From positions 25,733 through 89,732 of the forward strand of contig NZ_LIGX01000037.1 in NCBI RefSeq assembly GCF_001683795.1: a DNA stretch of 64,000 nt. Reading direction: 5' to 3'. The notes beneath the pieces are model-generated. The model ran no database searches, was not told the origin of the DNA, and worked only from the letters and a program-made list of their open reading frames with translations. Numbering within the stretch: the stretch's first letter is position 1; each line of letters opens with the position of its first letter. Source of the stretch: Neoakkermansia glycaniphila (GTDB lineage: Bacteria; Verrucomicrobiota; Verrucomicrobiia; Verrucomicrobiales; Akkermansiaceae). The position numbers were made by a program, and so were the translations under genes. Positions 15,612-24,501 of this stretch are shown here, piece after piece.

Positions 15612-18089
15612 ATGAAGTACCGTTTCCTGATTTCCAGCGTTGCCGCCACCGCCGCCGGGCTTCCGGCATGGGCGCAGTATGCGTCGCCCGTCGCCGAGGC
15701 CGTGGAGGATGAACAGACTCCTCTTGTCGCCAACCGGGAGGCCGACAGCATGGCGATAGCCGAGCAGATGTATGCCCAGAGCCAGACGGCGGAGTTGCGC
15801 GACCGCCCCGTTGAGCGCGGCGACCTGCTGAGAAGGGCCGCTTCGCTGTTTGCCGATTTCGCCGCCCGGTATCCGCAATCTTCGCAGCGTTCCAAGGCCT
15901 TGTATTATCAGGCCGCCTGTCTGATGGAGATCGGCGACGTACCGCAGGCCAATCTGGCGCTGGCTGAAATCGCGACCAGGTATCAGGGCCGGAACGATGA
16001 ATTCGCATCGGCCGCCGCCTACAAGCTCGCCTCGCAAAGTGCGGACGAAAAGAACTGGAGCAAGGCCGAACGGTACTACACTATTGCCTTGCAGAACACG
16101 ACGAAACCCGAACTGAAGGCAGACATTCTGTTCCGCCTCGGCCGCACCTACACGGAGATGGGCGACCAGAACCGCGCCGAAACCATGTTCAGGAACTTGC
16201 TGGCGACGCCGGGAGTGTCTTCCCAGCTCGTGACGGCCGCCTTGTCTTCTCTGGGGCCGATCTATGTGGCGACCAACCGTTTGCAGGAGGCCTACGACTG
16301 CTATGTGCGCCTGTGCGGCCAATCCGGGCTGGACGACAAGCGGCGCGGCGCGGCGACGCTGCAGGCAGCCCGCCTTGCCTCCCAGCTCGGCAAAACGGCC
16401 GATTCCCAGCAATTGTATGCCCGTCTGGCGTCGATACCCGGCATGTCCGGCTACGTTTCCGAAGGCTCGATGGAAGGGCTCGTCGCCCTGTACCGCGACA
16501 AGAATTATGCCGAAATCGTCCGCCGGGCGCAGGCCGGCATGCAGCCGCTCGGCGATCCCAGGCTGGAAGCCCGCCGGTGCCTCATCATCGGGCAGGCATT
16601 CATGCATCAGAAGCAGTATGCGCCCGCGATGGAGTATTTCGGCATGGTCGAACAGGCTGCCCCCCAGACGGAAAGCGCGCTTGATGCCGCCTACAGAAGG
16701 CTCGTCTGCGCGCAGGAGTCCAACAGCTTCGACTTCCTGCCTCTGGCCGAGCATTATTTGCAGCAGTACGCCGCCTCGGCTGCTTTTGCCGGGAATCCGA
16801 CGAACGATGTGGTGCGATTCATGTATGCCGACCGTCTGCTTCCGGTGAATGCCCCCGAGGCCGTCCGCCAGTATGGGCTGGTCAATGTGGATAACCTTCC
16901 CGAAAATGCGCGGCCCGATGTCGCCTTGAAAAAGGCGTGGGCCATGAGCCAGTCGAAGGACCCGGCGGATGCCGAAAAGGCCGCTGTCGAACTGAGCGAT
17001 TTCATCAACAAGTACGGCAAGGACAAACGCGCGGCGCAGGCTTACCTGTACCGTGGCGAGCTGTATTACAAGTCGGGCAAGGAAGACCTGGCTCTGGCCG
17101 ATTTCGAGAAAGTCATCAACAGCTACGGCAAGACGATGGCCGCCGCGACGGCATGGCAGCGCGCTGCCCAGATTTGCGCCCGCAAGGATCCCGACAAGAT
17201 GATCCGCTATTATCAGGGGCTGCTGGAGAATTTCCCCCAGATCAAGCCCGCCGCGACCAGCGAAGCCCATTTTGCCGTGGCTCAGGCCCTGTACGAAAAG
17301 GACAGGGCGGCTGAAGCCGTGCCTCATTTCCAGGAAGCCCGCACCATCAACGGCGAGAAATACGGTTCCCAGGTGGGCATGTACCTCGCCCTGTGCTATT
17401 ACAAGCTTCAGGATTCCGACAAGTTGCTTGATGCCATGGAGGCGCTGGAGCAGGAGAACAGTTCCACCTTCCAGACGCTTCCTCTGGCCATTCACCGTTG
17501 GCTCGGCTGGAAGTGCTACCAGACCGGAGACTATGAAGCGGCGGACAAGTATTTGACCATCGCCGTTCAGCGGCCAGATGCCACGGCCAAACCGGCGGAC
17601 GTTCAGAAGGCCGAGCCCGTCGTATGGAAGACGCTGGCGAAAGCCCGACTTGCTCTGGGCAAGTATCATGACGCGTTGAAGGCTGTGGACCAGTATCTCG
17701 GCATGGAGACGAAACCTTATTCCCGTGCGGATGCCATGCTGGACCGTTCTGCGATCCTTCTCGGCCTCGGCAAGACGGCCGAAGCCCGCAAGGTGGCGGA
17801 AGAAGCCATTGCCATGGGTGTGGAAGGCCCCCTGAAGGCTTCGCTCCGGCTGGCTCTCGGGGATGCTTCCTTTGCCGAAAAGAAGTATGGCGATGCTGCC
17901 AAGTTCTACGGCACCACGGCAGAATTGTTCGTATCGGACAAGGAATTGAAGCCGAAGGCATTGTATAAGGCTGTCCGCGCCCTGATGAAGGACAACCGTC
18001 CCGAAGAGGCAAAGAGGTTTACCACCATTCTCGAAGAAGAGTTCCCCGGCTGGCGTCCGGATGCCAAAACGGAAGCTTTCATGAAATGA
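15612..18089 (+). CDS. Exported TPR-repeat protein of the exbB-exbD operon
   Basis: An 825-residue protein with a signal peptide (MKYRFLISSVAATAAGLPAWA, cleavage before QYASP) and TPR-like repeats to the C-terminus, for example SKALYYQAACLMEIGDVPQANLA and DILFRLGRTYTEMGDQNRAE. A TTG at 15600 would add four residues, but the ATG at 15612 gives a clean signal peptide and is preferred. It follows the ExbD-like gene by 59 nt on the same strand. Large exported TPR proteins beside exbB-exbD would fit as periplasmic partners of the motor, comparable in position to YbgF/CpoB in Tol-Pal loci, though the architecture here is much longer. Confidence 0.85.
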   Translation: MKYRFLISSVAATAAGLPAWAQYASPVAEAVEDEQTPLVANREADSMAIAEQMYAQSQTAELRDRPVERGDLLRRAASLFADFAARYPQSSQRSKALYYQAACLMEIGDVPQANLALAEIATRYQGRNDEFASAAAYKLASQSADEKNWSKAERYYTIALQNTTKPELKADILFRLGRTYTEMGDQNRAETMFRNLLATPGVSSQLVTAALSSLGPIYVATNRLQEAYDCYVRLCGQSGLDDKRRGAATLQAARLASQLGKTADSQQLYARLASIPGMSGYVSEGSMEGLVALYRDKNYAEIVRRAQAGMQPLGDPRLEARRCLIIGQAFMHQKQYAPAMEYFGMVEQAAPQTESALDAAYRRLVCAQESNSFDFLPLAEHYLQQYAASAAFAGNPTNDVVRFMYADRLLPVNAPEAVRQYGLVNVDNLPENARPDVALKKAWAMSQSKDPADAEKAAVELSDFINKYGKDKRAAQAYLYRGELYYKSGKEDLALADFEKVINSYGKTMAAATAWQRAAQICARKDPDKMIRYYQGLLENFPQIKPAATSEAHFAVAQALYEKDRAAEAVPHFQEARTINGEKYGSQVGMYLALCYYKLQDSDKLLDAMEALEQENSSTFQTLPLAIHRWLGWKCYQTGDYEAADKYLTIAVQRPDATAKPADVQKAEPVVWKTLAKARLALGKYHDALKAVDQYLGMETKPYSRADAMLDRSAILLGLGKTAEARKVAEEAIAMGVEGPLKASLRLALGDASFAEKKYGDAAKFYGTTAELFVSDKELKPKALYKAVRALMKDNRPEEAKRFTTILEEEFPGWRPDAKTEAFMK

Positions 18090-18118
18090 CCGGAGGAGGT
18101 ACGGTCGCGTATTAAGCC

Positions 18119-19873
18119 ATGTTGCCCAGTTCATCCAATCGGCGCAAGCGGTGGTACGATGTCTTCAGCAGCGTACCGCATTGGATCAAGTATGCCCTGA
18201 TTCCGCTGGGCATCCTGCTCGTCCTGTTTTTTGCGGTAGTGATCGTTTTCTCGTGGCGCGCGAGCCAGTACGATCTGGCGCACGTGCTGGACGCTCCGAT
18301 GAACAGCGCCATCTACGATGCGGAAGGCCGCTGCATTTCCGCTCTGGACGATAACGAAAGGGTCAATATCGCTCTTGCCGATGCGCCCCAATATCTGGTG
18401 GATGCCTTTATCGCCCGCGAAGACGAACGGTTCATGGAGCATGGGGGTATCGTCTATACCTCCGTTCTGCGTTCCATTCTCAAGAACATTTCTTCCTTCT
18501 CCTACGAGCAGGGAGCTTCGACCATCACCATGCAGTTGGCACGCAACGTGTTCGACCTGCGTGCCAAGACCATCGACCGCAAGCTGCTTGAGATCGCCAT
18601 TACCAAGCGCATCGAAGAGGCGTACGACAAGAAAACCATTCTGGCAGCCTATTTGAACCGCATCTATTTCGGGCAGGACTGCTACGGCGTCGCTCAGGCG
18701 GCGCGCACGTATTTCGGGAAAAACGTCGGTTCGCTCAACCTGTCGGAATGCGCCACGCTGGCCGGGCTTGTCCGAGGGCCTTCCTACTTCAATCCCATCC
18801 GCAATCTCAAGGCGGCGACCCGCGAACGCGATGCTACCCTGAAGCGCATGTATGAGACGGGCAAGATTTCCGAAGCCCTCTACGAGAAGACGAAAAAGGA
18901 ACCGATCGTCGTTCACCGCCTCGACAAGGGTTCTTACTGCTCGTATATCGTCATGTGGGTGATTGACGAGCTTGAAAGCCTCTGCGGCGAAGTGGGTACG
19001 GAGAGTTCCGGCATTCGCGTGCATACCAGCCTGAACCTTCCCCTGCAGCAATTCATGGAGCGCAAATGCGAAGAAACGCTTCAGTCGCTCGAAAAGAATA
19101 AAATCTGGGAGGGTCTGCCCAGGAGGAGCAAGGGACATCTTGACCGCTGCGTGCAGGTTGCCGCCATGTGCGTGGAGACGCGGACGGGCAACGTGTTGGC
19201 CGTGATCGGCGGCCGTTCGCCGCAGGACGGGCAGACGCGCTGGCTCAAGGAGGTGAAACCGGGCATGGCTTTCGCGCCCGTCGTCAACTGCCGCGCAAGT
19301 GAGAAACAAATCAACATCATTGCCGATGCTCCGTTGCAGACGGGGCGCGCCCTTGGCCACAAGTCCGTGCTGGATGCGTGCGCACGGCTTCACCTGCCGG
19401 GCAATCTGCCCGAGAGCGACGAGCTGTATCTGGGGGAATTCTCCTTGCCGCTGATCGATCTTGCCCGCAGCCTGTATTGCATCCAGAACCGAGGCAAGTA
19501 TTTTCCTCTGCAATTGATTCAACAGGTTTCGAGCTTTGGCGATACGCCTCTGTACGTCAATACGCAGCAGCTCGACGCCAAGGAAGTGGTGCCGCGCGAA
19601 GCGGCTCGCAATGTGGCATCGTGCCGGCCTTTCCGGACGGATGAGACGAACCGCACGATGAATATGAACATTACCCTTCCCGGACAGGACGGCCAGTGGG
19701 TTTCCATGGCCGGGCGCAGCGTGACCGTTTTCCTGTGGCTGGGCTTCGATGAGGCAACTCCCGAAATGTACGACCGCAAGGGTTTCAAAAAGCTTCTTTC
19801 CGAGACGGCTGCCAATCTGGCGGAACAGATCTATACGGAAGCCAAAAATACGCTTAACACCAAGAAAAAATGA
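18119..19873 (+). CDS. Class A PBP-like protein: GT51 glycosyltransferase with degenerate transpeptidase domain
   Basis: A 584-residue bitopic protein with a membrane helix at about 24-45. The GT51 peptidoglycan glycosyltransferase domain is intact: AREDERFMEHGG (catalytic Glu101), GASTITMQLARN, and RKLLEIAITKRIEEAYDKK. A penicillin-binding transpeptidase fold follows (about 300-570), but its catalytic motifs are lost. The SxxK tetrad in PGSTFKP reads PGMAFAP (Ser to Met383, Lys to Ala386), the KTG motif aligns with MAG (530-532), and the SxN region reads HKS. It should polymerise lipid II but not cross-link. It overlaps the next gene by 4 nt and follows the TPR gene by 29 nt. Confidence 0.88.
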   Translation: MLPSSSNRRKRWYDVFSSVPHWIKYALIPLGILLVLFFAVVIVFSWRASQYDLAHVLDAPMNSAIYDAEGRCISALDDNERVNIALADAPQYLVDAFIAREDERFMEHGGIVYTSVLRSILKNISSFSYEQGASTITMQLARNVFDLRAKTIDRKLLEIAITKRIEEAYDKKTILAAYLNRIYFGQDCYGVAQAARTYFGKNVGSLNLSECATLAGLVRGPSYFNPIRNLKAATRERDATLKRMYETGKISEALYEKTKKEPIVVHRLDKGSYCSYIVMWVIDELESLCGEVGTESSGIRVHTSLNLPLQQFMERKCEETLQSLEKNKIWEGLPRRSKGHLDRCVQVAAMCVETRTGNVLAVIGGRSPQDGQTRWLKEVKPGMAFAPVVNCRASEKQINIIADAPLQTGRALGHKSVLDACARLHLPGNLPESDELYLGEFSLPLIDLARSLYCIQNRGKYFPLQLIQQVSSFGDTPLYVNTQQLDAKEVVPREAARNVASCRPFRTDETNRTMNMNITLPGQDGQWVSMAGRSVTVFLWLGFDEATPEMYDRKGFKKLLSETAANLAEQIYTEAKNTLNTKKK

Positions 19874-20637
19874 TGATTCCACAGCAAGCACTCACCGTTG
19901 CCATCGATACGGCCAAGGCCGCAGGCGCATTCCTGAAGCAGCATTTCCATGACGATAAGCATGTGGATGAAGCCTCTCAGCACGACATCAAGCTGGAGCT
20001 GGACAAAATGTCCCAGGCCCTGATTACCGAGCGGCTGCTGGCGGCATTCCCGGACCATGCCATTCTCGGTGAAGAAGGCAAGGAAGGCGATCCCTCTTCC
20101 GATTACGAATGGATCGTCGATCCCATCGACGGTACGGTCAACTACTATTACGGCATCCCGCTCTACTGCGTTTCCATCGCCCTGCGCTGCAGGGGCGAGC
20201 TGATCGTCGGTGTGATCTACGATCCGAATCTCGACGAATGCTGGTATGCGGAGAAGGGAGGCCCCGCCTATCTGAACGGCAAAGTCCAGCATGTTTCCCG
20301 CCGCACGCAGATGTCGGAAGCCATTGTGTTCATCGGCCACGGCAAGACGGACGGTTCCAAGGAAAAAGGCCTGCGCCGCTTCGCCCACGTTTCGGGCCAG
20401 GTACGGAAGGTTCGCATTATCGGCACCGCCGCGCTGGCTCTTGCCTACATCGCTTCCGCACGTTTCGACGCCTATGTGGAAAGCATGGTTTCCATCTGGG
20501 ATCTGGCGGCAGGCAAGCTCATCGTCGAGTGTGCCGGAGGCCGTGTGGATTTCGAGCCTTTCACCGAAGGCGGAGAGCAGGGTTCCATCATCGCGTGGAA
20601 CAACGCCATACCCATTGTCGAATCTCTCGGCGATTAA
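19870..20637 (+). CDS. Inositol monophosphatase-family phosphatase (SuhB-like)
   Basis: A 255-residue cytoplasmic protein of the Mg-dependent phosphatase family that includes inositol monophosphatase, fructose-1,6-bisphosphatase class IV and CysQ. Metal-binding motifs are present: GEEG (about 58-61), WIVDPIDGTVNYYYG (about 79-93) and the C-terminal WDLAAGKLIVECAGG. The true substrate cannot be told from sequence. Its ATG overlaps the PBP-like stop codon (ATGA), implying translational coupling. A second ATG three bases on would serve equally. Confidence 0.88.
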   Translation: MMIPQQALTVAIDTAKAAGAFLKQHFHDDKHVDEASQHDIKLELDKMSQALITERLLAAFPDHAILGEEGKEGDPSSDYEWIVDPIDGTVNYYYGIPLYCVSIALRCRGELIVGVIYDPNLDECWYAEKGGPAYLNGKVQHVSRRTQMSEAIVFIGHGKTDGSKEKGLRRFAHVSGQVRKVRIIGTAALALAYIASARFDAYVESMVSIWDLAAGKLIVECAGGRVDFEPFTEGGEQGSIIAWNNAIPIVESLGD

Positions 20638-20657
20638 TTTTCGATACATGTGACGGC

Positions 20658-21152
20658 ATGAGCGATTGCGTGACATTGTGCGGCTTCGGCTATGATATTC
20701 ACCGCTTCTCGGTGGAACCTCGCCCGCTGTATCTGGGGGGCGTCCGCATTTCGGAGACGAACGGGCTTGACGGGCATTCGGATGCGGATGTGCTGTGCCA
20801 CGCCATTGCGGATGCCGTACTCGGTGCGGCGGGATTGCCGGATATCGGCTACTGGTTTCCTCCCGGCGATGCCGGGTGTGCGGGTATTTCTTCTCTGCTG
20901 ATTGTGGCCAGGGCCGTTGAGCTGGTTGAGGAACAGGGTGGTCGAGTGATCAATGTGGATGCTTCTCTGATCGCCGAAGCTCCGAAGATCATGCCGCATG
21001 TGCCCGCCATGAAGGATGCCTTGTCCGCCGTGCTCCATGTGTCCGGCAGGCGCGTGGGCATCAAAGCGACGACGAATGAAAAACTGGGTGCTCTGGGCCG
21101 CCGCGAAGGTATCGCAGCCATGGCGGTTGCGTCCGTCCTGATGCCCGAATAA
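20658..21152 (+). CDS. ispF: 2-C-methyl-D-erythritol 2,4-cyclodiphosphate synthase
   Basis: IspF forms the cyclic diphosphate intermediate of the MEP isoprenoid pathway, which supplies the lipid carrier used in peptidoglycan synthesis. The 164-residue product has the family landmarks: GYDIHRF (metal ligands Asp and His), DGHSDADVLCHAIADAVLGAAGLPDIG, and KATTNEKLGALGRREGIAA near the C-terminus. The frame is open far upstream inside the preceding gene, but the ATG at 20658 gives the normal N-terminus (MSDCVTLCGFGYDIH). It is 20 nt after the phosphatase gene and 5 nt before pncC, so probably one transcript. Confidence 0.96.
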   Translation: MSDCVTLCGFGYDIHRFSVEPRPLYLGGVRISETNGLDGHSDADVLCHAIADAVLGAAGLPDIGYWFPPGDAGCAGISSLLIVARAVELVEEQGGRVINVDASLIAEAPKIMPHVPAMKDALSAVLHVSGRRVGIKATTNEKLGALGRREGIAAMAVASVLMPE

Positions 21153-21157
21153 ATTCC

Positions 21158-21667
21158 ATGGCCTGCTCCTCCCGTTCTCTGGATCATCTGCCTTCTCCCG
21201 AAGAAGCCGCCGGATTTCTTGTGCGGCGACTGGCCGGGCAGGGCAGGACGATCGCCACGGCGGAGAGTTGTACAGGAGGATTGATTGCGGAAAGCCTCAC
21301 GCGCATTCCCGGTTCATCATCCGTGTTCGGGTATGGCTGGGTGACGTACGCCAATGAAGCCAAGCACGACCTTCTGGGCGTGCCGTGGGATATTTTGAAT
21401 GAATTCGGAGCCGTCAGCGAACAGACTGTTTGTGCCATGGCTTCCGGTGCGAGGTTGAGGGCCGATGCCGATTTTGCCGTTGCGGTGAGCGGCATTGCCG
21501 GCCCCGATGGAGGTTCTCCGGGAAAACCAGTTGGCACGGTATGGATTGCATGGGTGCGCCGCGACGGTTCCGTGCATGCTGAAAGATTGTTGCATCCGCT
21601 GCCCCGGCAGGAGTTCCGTGCCATGGTGGCCTCGTATGCGTTGATGTCGCCTTTTCTTGATGTATAG
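21158..21667 (+). CDS. pncC: Nicotinamide-nucleotide amidohydrolase (CinA C-terminal type)
   Basis: A 169-residue stand-alone CinA C-terminal domain. PncC hydrolyses nicotinamide mononucleotide to nicotinate mononucleotide, salvaging the NAD precursor released by DNA ligase. Diagnostic motifs are TAESCTGGLIAESLT, VTYANEAKHDLLGV and AVSGIAGPDGGSPGKPVGTVWIA. The N-terminal molybdopterin-binding domain of full CinA is absent, as is common. It is the last gene of the plus-strand run and ends in TAG. Confidence 0.93.
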   Translation: MACSSRSLDHLPSPEEAAGFLVRRLAGQGRTIATAESCTGGLIAESLTRIPGSSSVFGYGWVTYANEAKHDLLGVPWDILNEFGAVSEQTVCAMASGARLRADADFAVAVSGIAGPDGGSPGKPVGTVWIAWVRRDGSVHAERLLHPLPRQEFRAMVASYALMSPFLDV

Positions 21668-21719
21668 ACCGATCCGGTAGAAAAGTACTGGTCCTGTATT
21701 TTGTTTTTTGCATACAGCA

Positions 21720-21733
21720 GATTAACAATCCGC
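21720..21733. repeat. Inverted repeat arm GATTAACAATCCGC (copy 1)
   Basis: Exact reverse complement of 21882-21895, 148 bp away across the intergenic region. It is followed by a small hairpin (CATTCA/TGAATG). Confidence 0.6.
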
Positions 21734-21875
21734 ATTCATTGATTGAATGTAATAATTAATTGTATTTCATATAATTATGATGCAAAAAATGAAAATATGC
21801 AAACACATTTGCATGTGGATGGGAATCGTCTCGTGGTCTTAATATCCTGATAAAAAGGATGCTTGGCTTTTCCAA

Positions 21876-21911
21876 TTGACAGCGGATTGTTAATCCGATA
21901 GCATTAAGAGG
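21876..21911 (+). promoter_or_regulatory. Promoter of the first PEP-CTERM gene, overlapped by operator-like repeat
   Basis: Consensus -35 TTGACA (21876-21881), 17-bp spacer, -10 TAGCAT (21899-21904). The predicted start at 21911 gives a 16-nt leader. The spacer holds the second copy (21882-21895, GCGGATTGTTAATC) of the inverted pair, itself semi-palindromic (GGATT/AATCC), where a repressor would block RNA polymerase. Confidence 0.6.
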
Positions 21912-21926
21912 TTCACTTTTATTGAT

Positions 21927-22739
21927 ATGAAACCTCACTTGTTTTTCCATATAGCCTGTTGTACGGCCTTTTTGGCGACTTCTGCCGGAGCGGCAACACT
22001 CGTCATCGATCAGGGCAAGGTTGATTCCTCGTCGATTTCTTCAGCTACCCAGACAATTACGGCGCCTATGGCAGGCGCAACCGGTACTTATGTCTCCATC
22101 GGCTCGAATACATCCGGAGCAACGATGGGCCGCGATTCTTCGATTGCCCTCGGTATCAGCAATATTGCGCAGAGCGCCAATGCCACCGACAAGCAGGGTA
22201 TGGCCTTTTTCAATGTCGGCGGATCAAACTCGTATACCAATCTGTTCGGTTTCGCTTACAATTACACGGGTACGACCTTGACTTTGTATGCCGGGGGATT
22301 CAGCGAAGGGTGGAAATCTTTTGCCATCAACGATTTTTCATCGACATCCTCATTGACTTTCTTCTTTGATTACAAGACGGCCGTTGGTGCGACCAAGGGG
22401 TTCTTTTATTCGGTCGACGGTGGAGAAGTGCAGAATACCGGGATGACCTTCAGCGGCAGTTTCCGTTTCGGCAATACCTATGTGTCGCAGATTATGCTTG
22501 GCAACCGCGATGCATCCGGCAACGGTACATGGGCTTCCAACAATACATCAGGCGGAAATATCGGTACCATCGTGCGGGGGAATTTCACGCTCGATTTCCT
22601 GAAAGGGTATGATCAGAATCTGACCCTGGCGGAAAAACAGAAGCTGGCTGACAAACCGGTGCCCGAAGCATCGACGGCGGCATTGGCCCTGTTCGGCCTG
22701 TCCGGGCTGATGCTTCGCCGCCGGAGGCGGCAAGCATGA
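21927..22739 (+). CDS. PEP-CTERM-type exported protein
   Basis: A 270-residue protein with a signal peptide (MKPHLFFHIACCTAFLATSAGA) and a C-terminal sorting signal: PVPEASTAALALFGLSGLML then RRRRR. PEP-CTERM tails direct exosortase-type processing or surface attachment. The middle is Ser/Thr/Gly-rich beta-type sequence with a run of about 170 residues resembling lectin-like sandwich domains (KGFFYSVDGGEVQNTGMTF), but I cannot name the family. No exosortase gene is in this window. Confidence 0.8.
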   Translation: MKPHLFFHIACCTAFLATSAGAATLVIDQGKVDSSSISSATQTITAPMAGATGTYVSIGSNTSGATMGRDSSIALGISNIAQSANATDKQGMAFFNVGGSNSYTNLFGFAYNYTGTTLTLYAGGFSEGWKSFAINDFSSTSSLTFFFDYKTAVGATKGFFYSVDGGEVQNTGMTFSGSFRFGNTYVSQIMLGNRDASGNGTWASNNTSGGNIGTIVRGNFTLDFLKGYDQNLTLAEKQKLADKPVPEASTAALALFGLSGLMLRRRRRQA

Positions 22740-22752
22740 GGGAGATTTCCGT

Positions 22753-22768
22753 CCATATTTCAATATGG
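22753..22768. repeat. Palindrome CCATATTTCAATATGG upstream of the SGNH gene
   Basis: Seven-base arms CCATATT/AATATGG with a 2-bp centre, 21 bp upstream of the -35 box of the next promoter. Operator-like; too short and without T-run for a terminator. Confidence 0.4.
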
Positions 22769-22789
22769 GCGTAAATACCCTCTTTCGCG

Positions 22790-22826
22790 TTGATTTTTCT
22801 CCTGAAAATGTGATATCTTACCAAAA
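22790..22826 (+). promoter_or_regulatory. Promoter of the SGNH hydrolase gene, very short leader
   Basis: -35 TTGATT (22790-22795), 18-bp spacer, -10 TATCTT (22814-22819) preceded by TGA (extended form). Predicted start 22826, leader 6 nt. Confidence 0.55.
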
Positions 22827-22831
22827 GAATT

Positions 22832-24442
22832 ATGAAATATTCGTTATTTGCTCTCTCTCTGCTGGCCTGTTGTGCGGCTGTGTCGCATGCGGCCGATCTC
22901 GGCAATGTCGCTTTCATCGGCGATTCCATCACGCACGGCGTACAGAACGGTAGTTACCGGTTCGATTTCTGGAAGATTCTGGCCGACAACGGAACGGATC
23001 ACCGTTTCGTCGGTGTGAATTCTGGCAATTACAACTTTAGCGGCTCATTGACGTACAAAGGGCAAACATTCAATAACGTTCATTCCGCAGGCTCCAGCTG
23101 GCGCACCTACCAGACGAGCGGCGATTACATGAACAACGGCCACAAGAACGGCATGGGGCCGAATACGCTGCCTGCCGGCGGCTATATCAATAACTGGCTG
23201 GGCATTTCCGATTCCCGCACGTATGACAAGGTGCCGGGCGGTACCTTGTCCCAGGGACAATACCTCAACGGCAGCGGCGCCGTGACCAATTATACGGGCA
23301 AGACGATGACGGGGAACGATACTCCCGATACGTTCTTCATCATGCTGGGGACGAATGATATGTATTCCGACGGTCTGCTGAAGAACGGCTATGAAACGAC
23401 CTTCAATTCCCTGAAAAATATCGTTGAGGCCGGTAGACAGGCCAATCCGAATGCCAATTTCGTGATTTTGTCGATGCCCAGTATCGCTTCCAAGGCCGGT
23501 ACGGAGACGGGAAATGTGGTGACGCCGGAATACAACAGTTATGTGCAGTCCCGCCTTGGTGAATTGCAGGATGCCTCGGGCAATTCGAACGTGTCGTATG
23601 CAGATATCAACAAAGGGATTACGACATCGACCGGTTACCTTCATACGGGCATGTGCCTTGCCGACAAGGTTCATCCCAACGAACAGGGCAATCTGATCAT
23701 TGCCGGAAATCTGGCCAAGGCCATGGGCTTGACCCAGAGGACGGCCGGGCTTGAGCGCAAGGAGGCGGGCCAACTTGCCTCGCAGGTGAATCTGACGACC
23801 AAGACTCCGGTGATTACGACGACGAAGCCGGACGGCAGCATTTCCTCGGCCGTGTTTACTGCCAATAATCCGGCGGCATACAGTGTGTCCGCATCGGGTA
23901 CGGGACTTGTGTTTGCCAAGGCCAACGCTGCGGCCGCATCGAGCATTTCATCGATGTGGCAGGCCGGAACGCAGTTTACCGTTTCGTTGAGTTTGAAGAT
24001 GGCGGCCAAGGGCGATCTGAACAACTATTTTACGGTGTGGTTGGGCAACGGGGTTGCCAATGACGGTTTCCTGAAAGTTTATGAAGACCGCATCGAATGG
24101 GGCTATACAGGGTCAACGGTTCTCTATGTTGCCGATATGACGACCGATTTCAGCAATCTGACCATTTCCTATCTCGACGGTTCGTCGGGTGCGGCGGCCG
24201 GATATTATGTCTGGCTGGGCGATCAACTCATCGGTGAAGCCAAGACCACCGGTGGTGTTTCCGGTAAGACCAATCGCCTTTTGCTCGGGGCATTTACCAG
24301 CGGGCAGGCCTGTTACGGGGAAATGGCATTCGTGTCGTTCGATACGCTGCACGCCTATGCGCCCATTCCGGAACCGGCTACCGCCGTTCTCGGGCTGGCG
24401 GGTTGCTTCGTGTTCTGTCTGCGCCGCCGCCGCGTGGCGTGA
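22832..24442 (+). CDS. SGNH/GDSL-family hydrolase with PEP-CTERM tail
   Basis: A 536-residue exported protein: signal peptide (MKYSLFALSLLACCAAVSHA), an SGNH hydrolase domain of about 280 residues, a beta-sandwich, LamG-like region (about 310-500), and the tail PIPEPATAVLGLAGCFVFCL followed by RRRR. The catalytic blocks are FIGDSITHG (Ser nucleophile), LGTND, and DKVHPNEQG (Asp-x-x-His). These enzymes are esterases, often carbohydrate O-deacetylases; with the sialate esterase and glycosidases nearby, a glycan target is likely but not shown. A rho-independent terminator follows. Confidence 0.85.
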   Translation: MKYSLFALSLLACCAAVSHAADLGNVAFIGDSITHGVQNGSYRFDFWKILADNGTDHRFVGVNSGNYNFSGSLTYKGQTFNNVHSAGSSWRTYQTSGDYMNNGHKNGMGPNTLPAGGYINNWLGISDSRTYDKVPGGTLSQGQYLNGSGAVTNYTGKTMTGNDTPDTFFIMLGTNDMYSDGLLKNGYETTFNSLKNIVEAGRQANPNANFVILSMPSIASKAGTETGNVVTPEYNSYVQSRLGELQDASGNSNVSYADINKGITTSTGYLHTGMCLADKVHPNEQGNLIIAGNLAKAMGLTQRTAGLERKEAGQLASQVNLTTKTPVITTTKPDGSISSAVFTANNPAAYSVSASGTGLVFAKANAAAASSISSMWQAGTQFTVSLSLKMAAKGDLNNYFTVWLGNGVANDGFLKVYEDRIEWGYTGSTVLYVADMTTDFSNLTISYLDGSSGAAAGYYVWLGDQLIGEAKTTGGVSGKTNRLLLGAFTSGQACYGEMAFVSFDTLHAYAPIPEPATAVLGLAGCFVFCLRRRRVA

Positions 24443-24465
24443 TGGGTTTGTTGACGGATTCTACG

Positions 24466-24500
24466 GCCATTCCCTGATTGGGGAATGGCTGTTTTGTTTT
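24466..24500 (+). terminator. Rho-independent terminator after the SGNH gene
   Basis: Stem GCCATTCCC/GGGAATGGC (24466-24474, 24481-24489), 6-nt loop, then TGTTTTGTTTT. It lies between convergent genes. Confidence 0.8.
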
Positions 24501-24501
24501 G

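Noticed and set aside
15582..19891. Long minus-strand frames (about 850 and 586 codons) opposite the TPR and PBP-like genes
   Set aside because: No recognisable domains; codon pattern explained by the third-position GC bias of the plus-strand genes.
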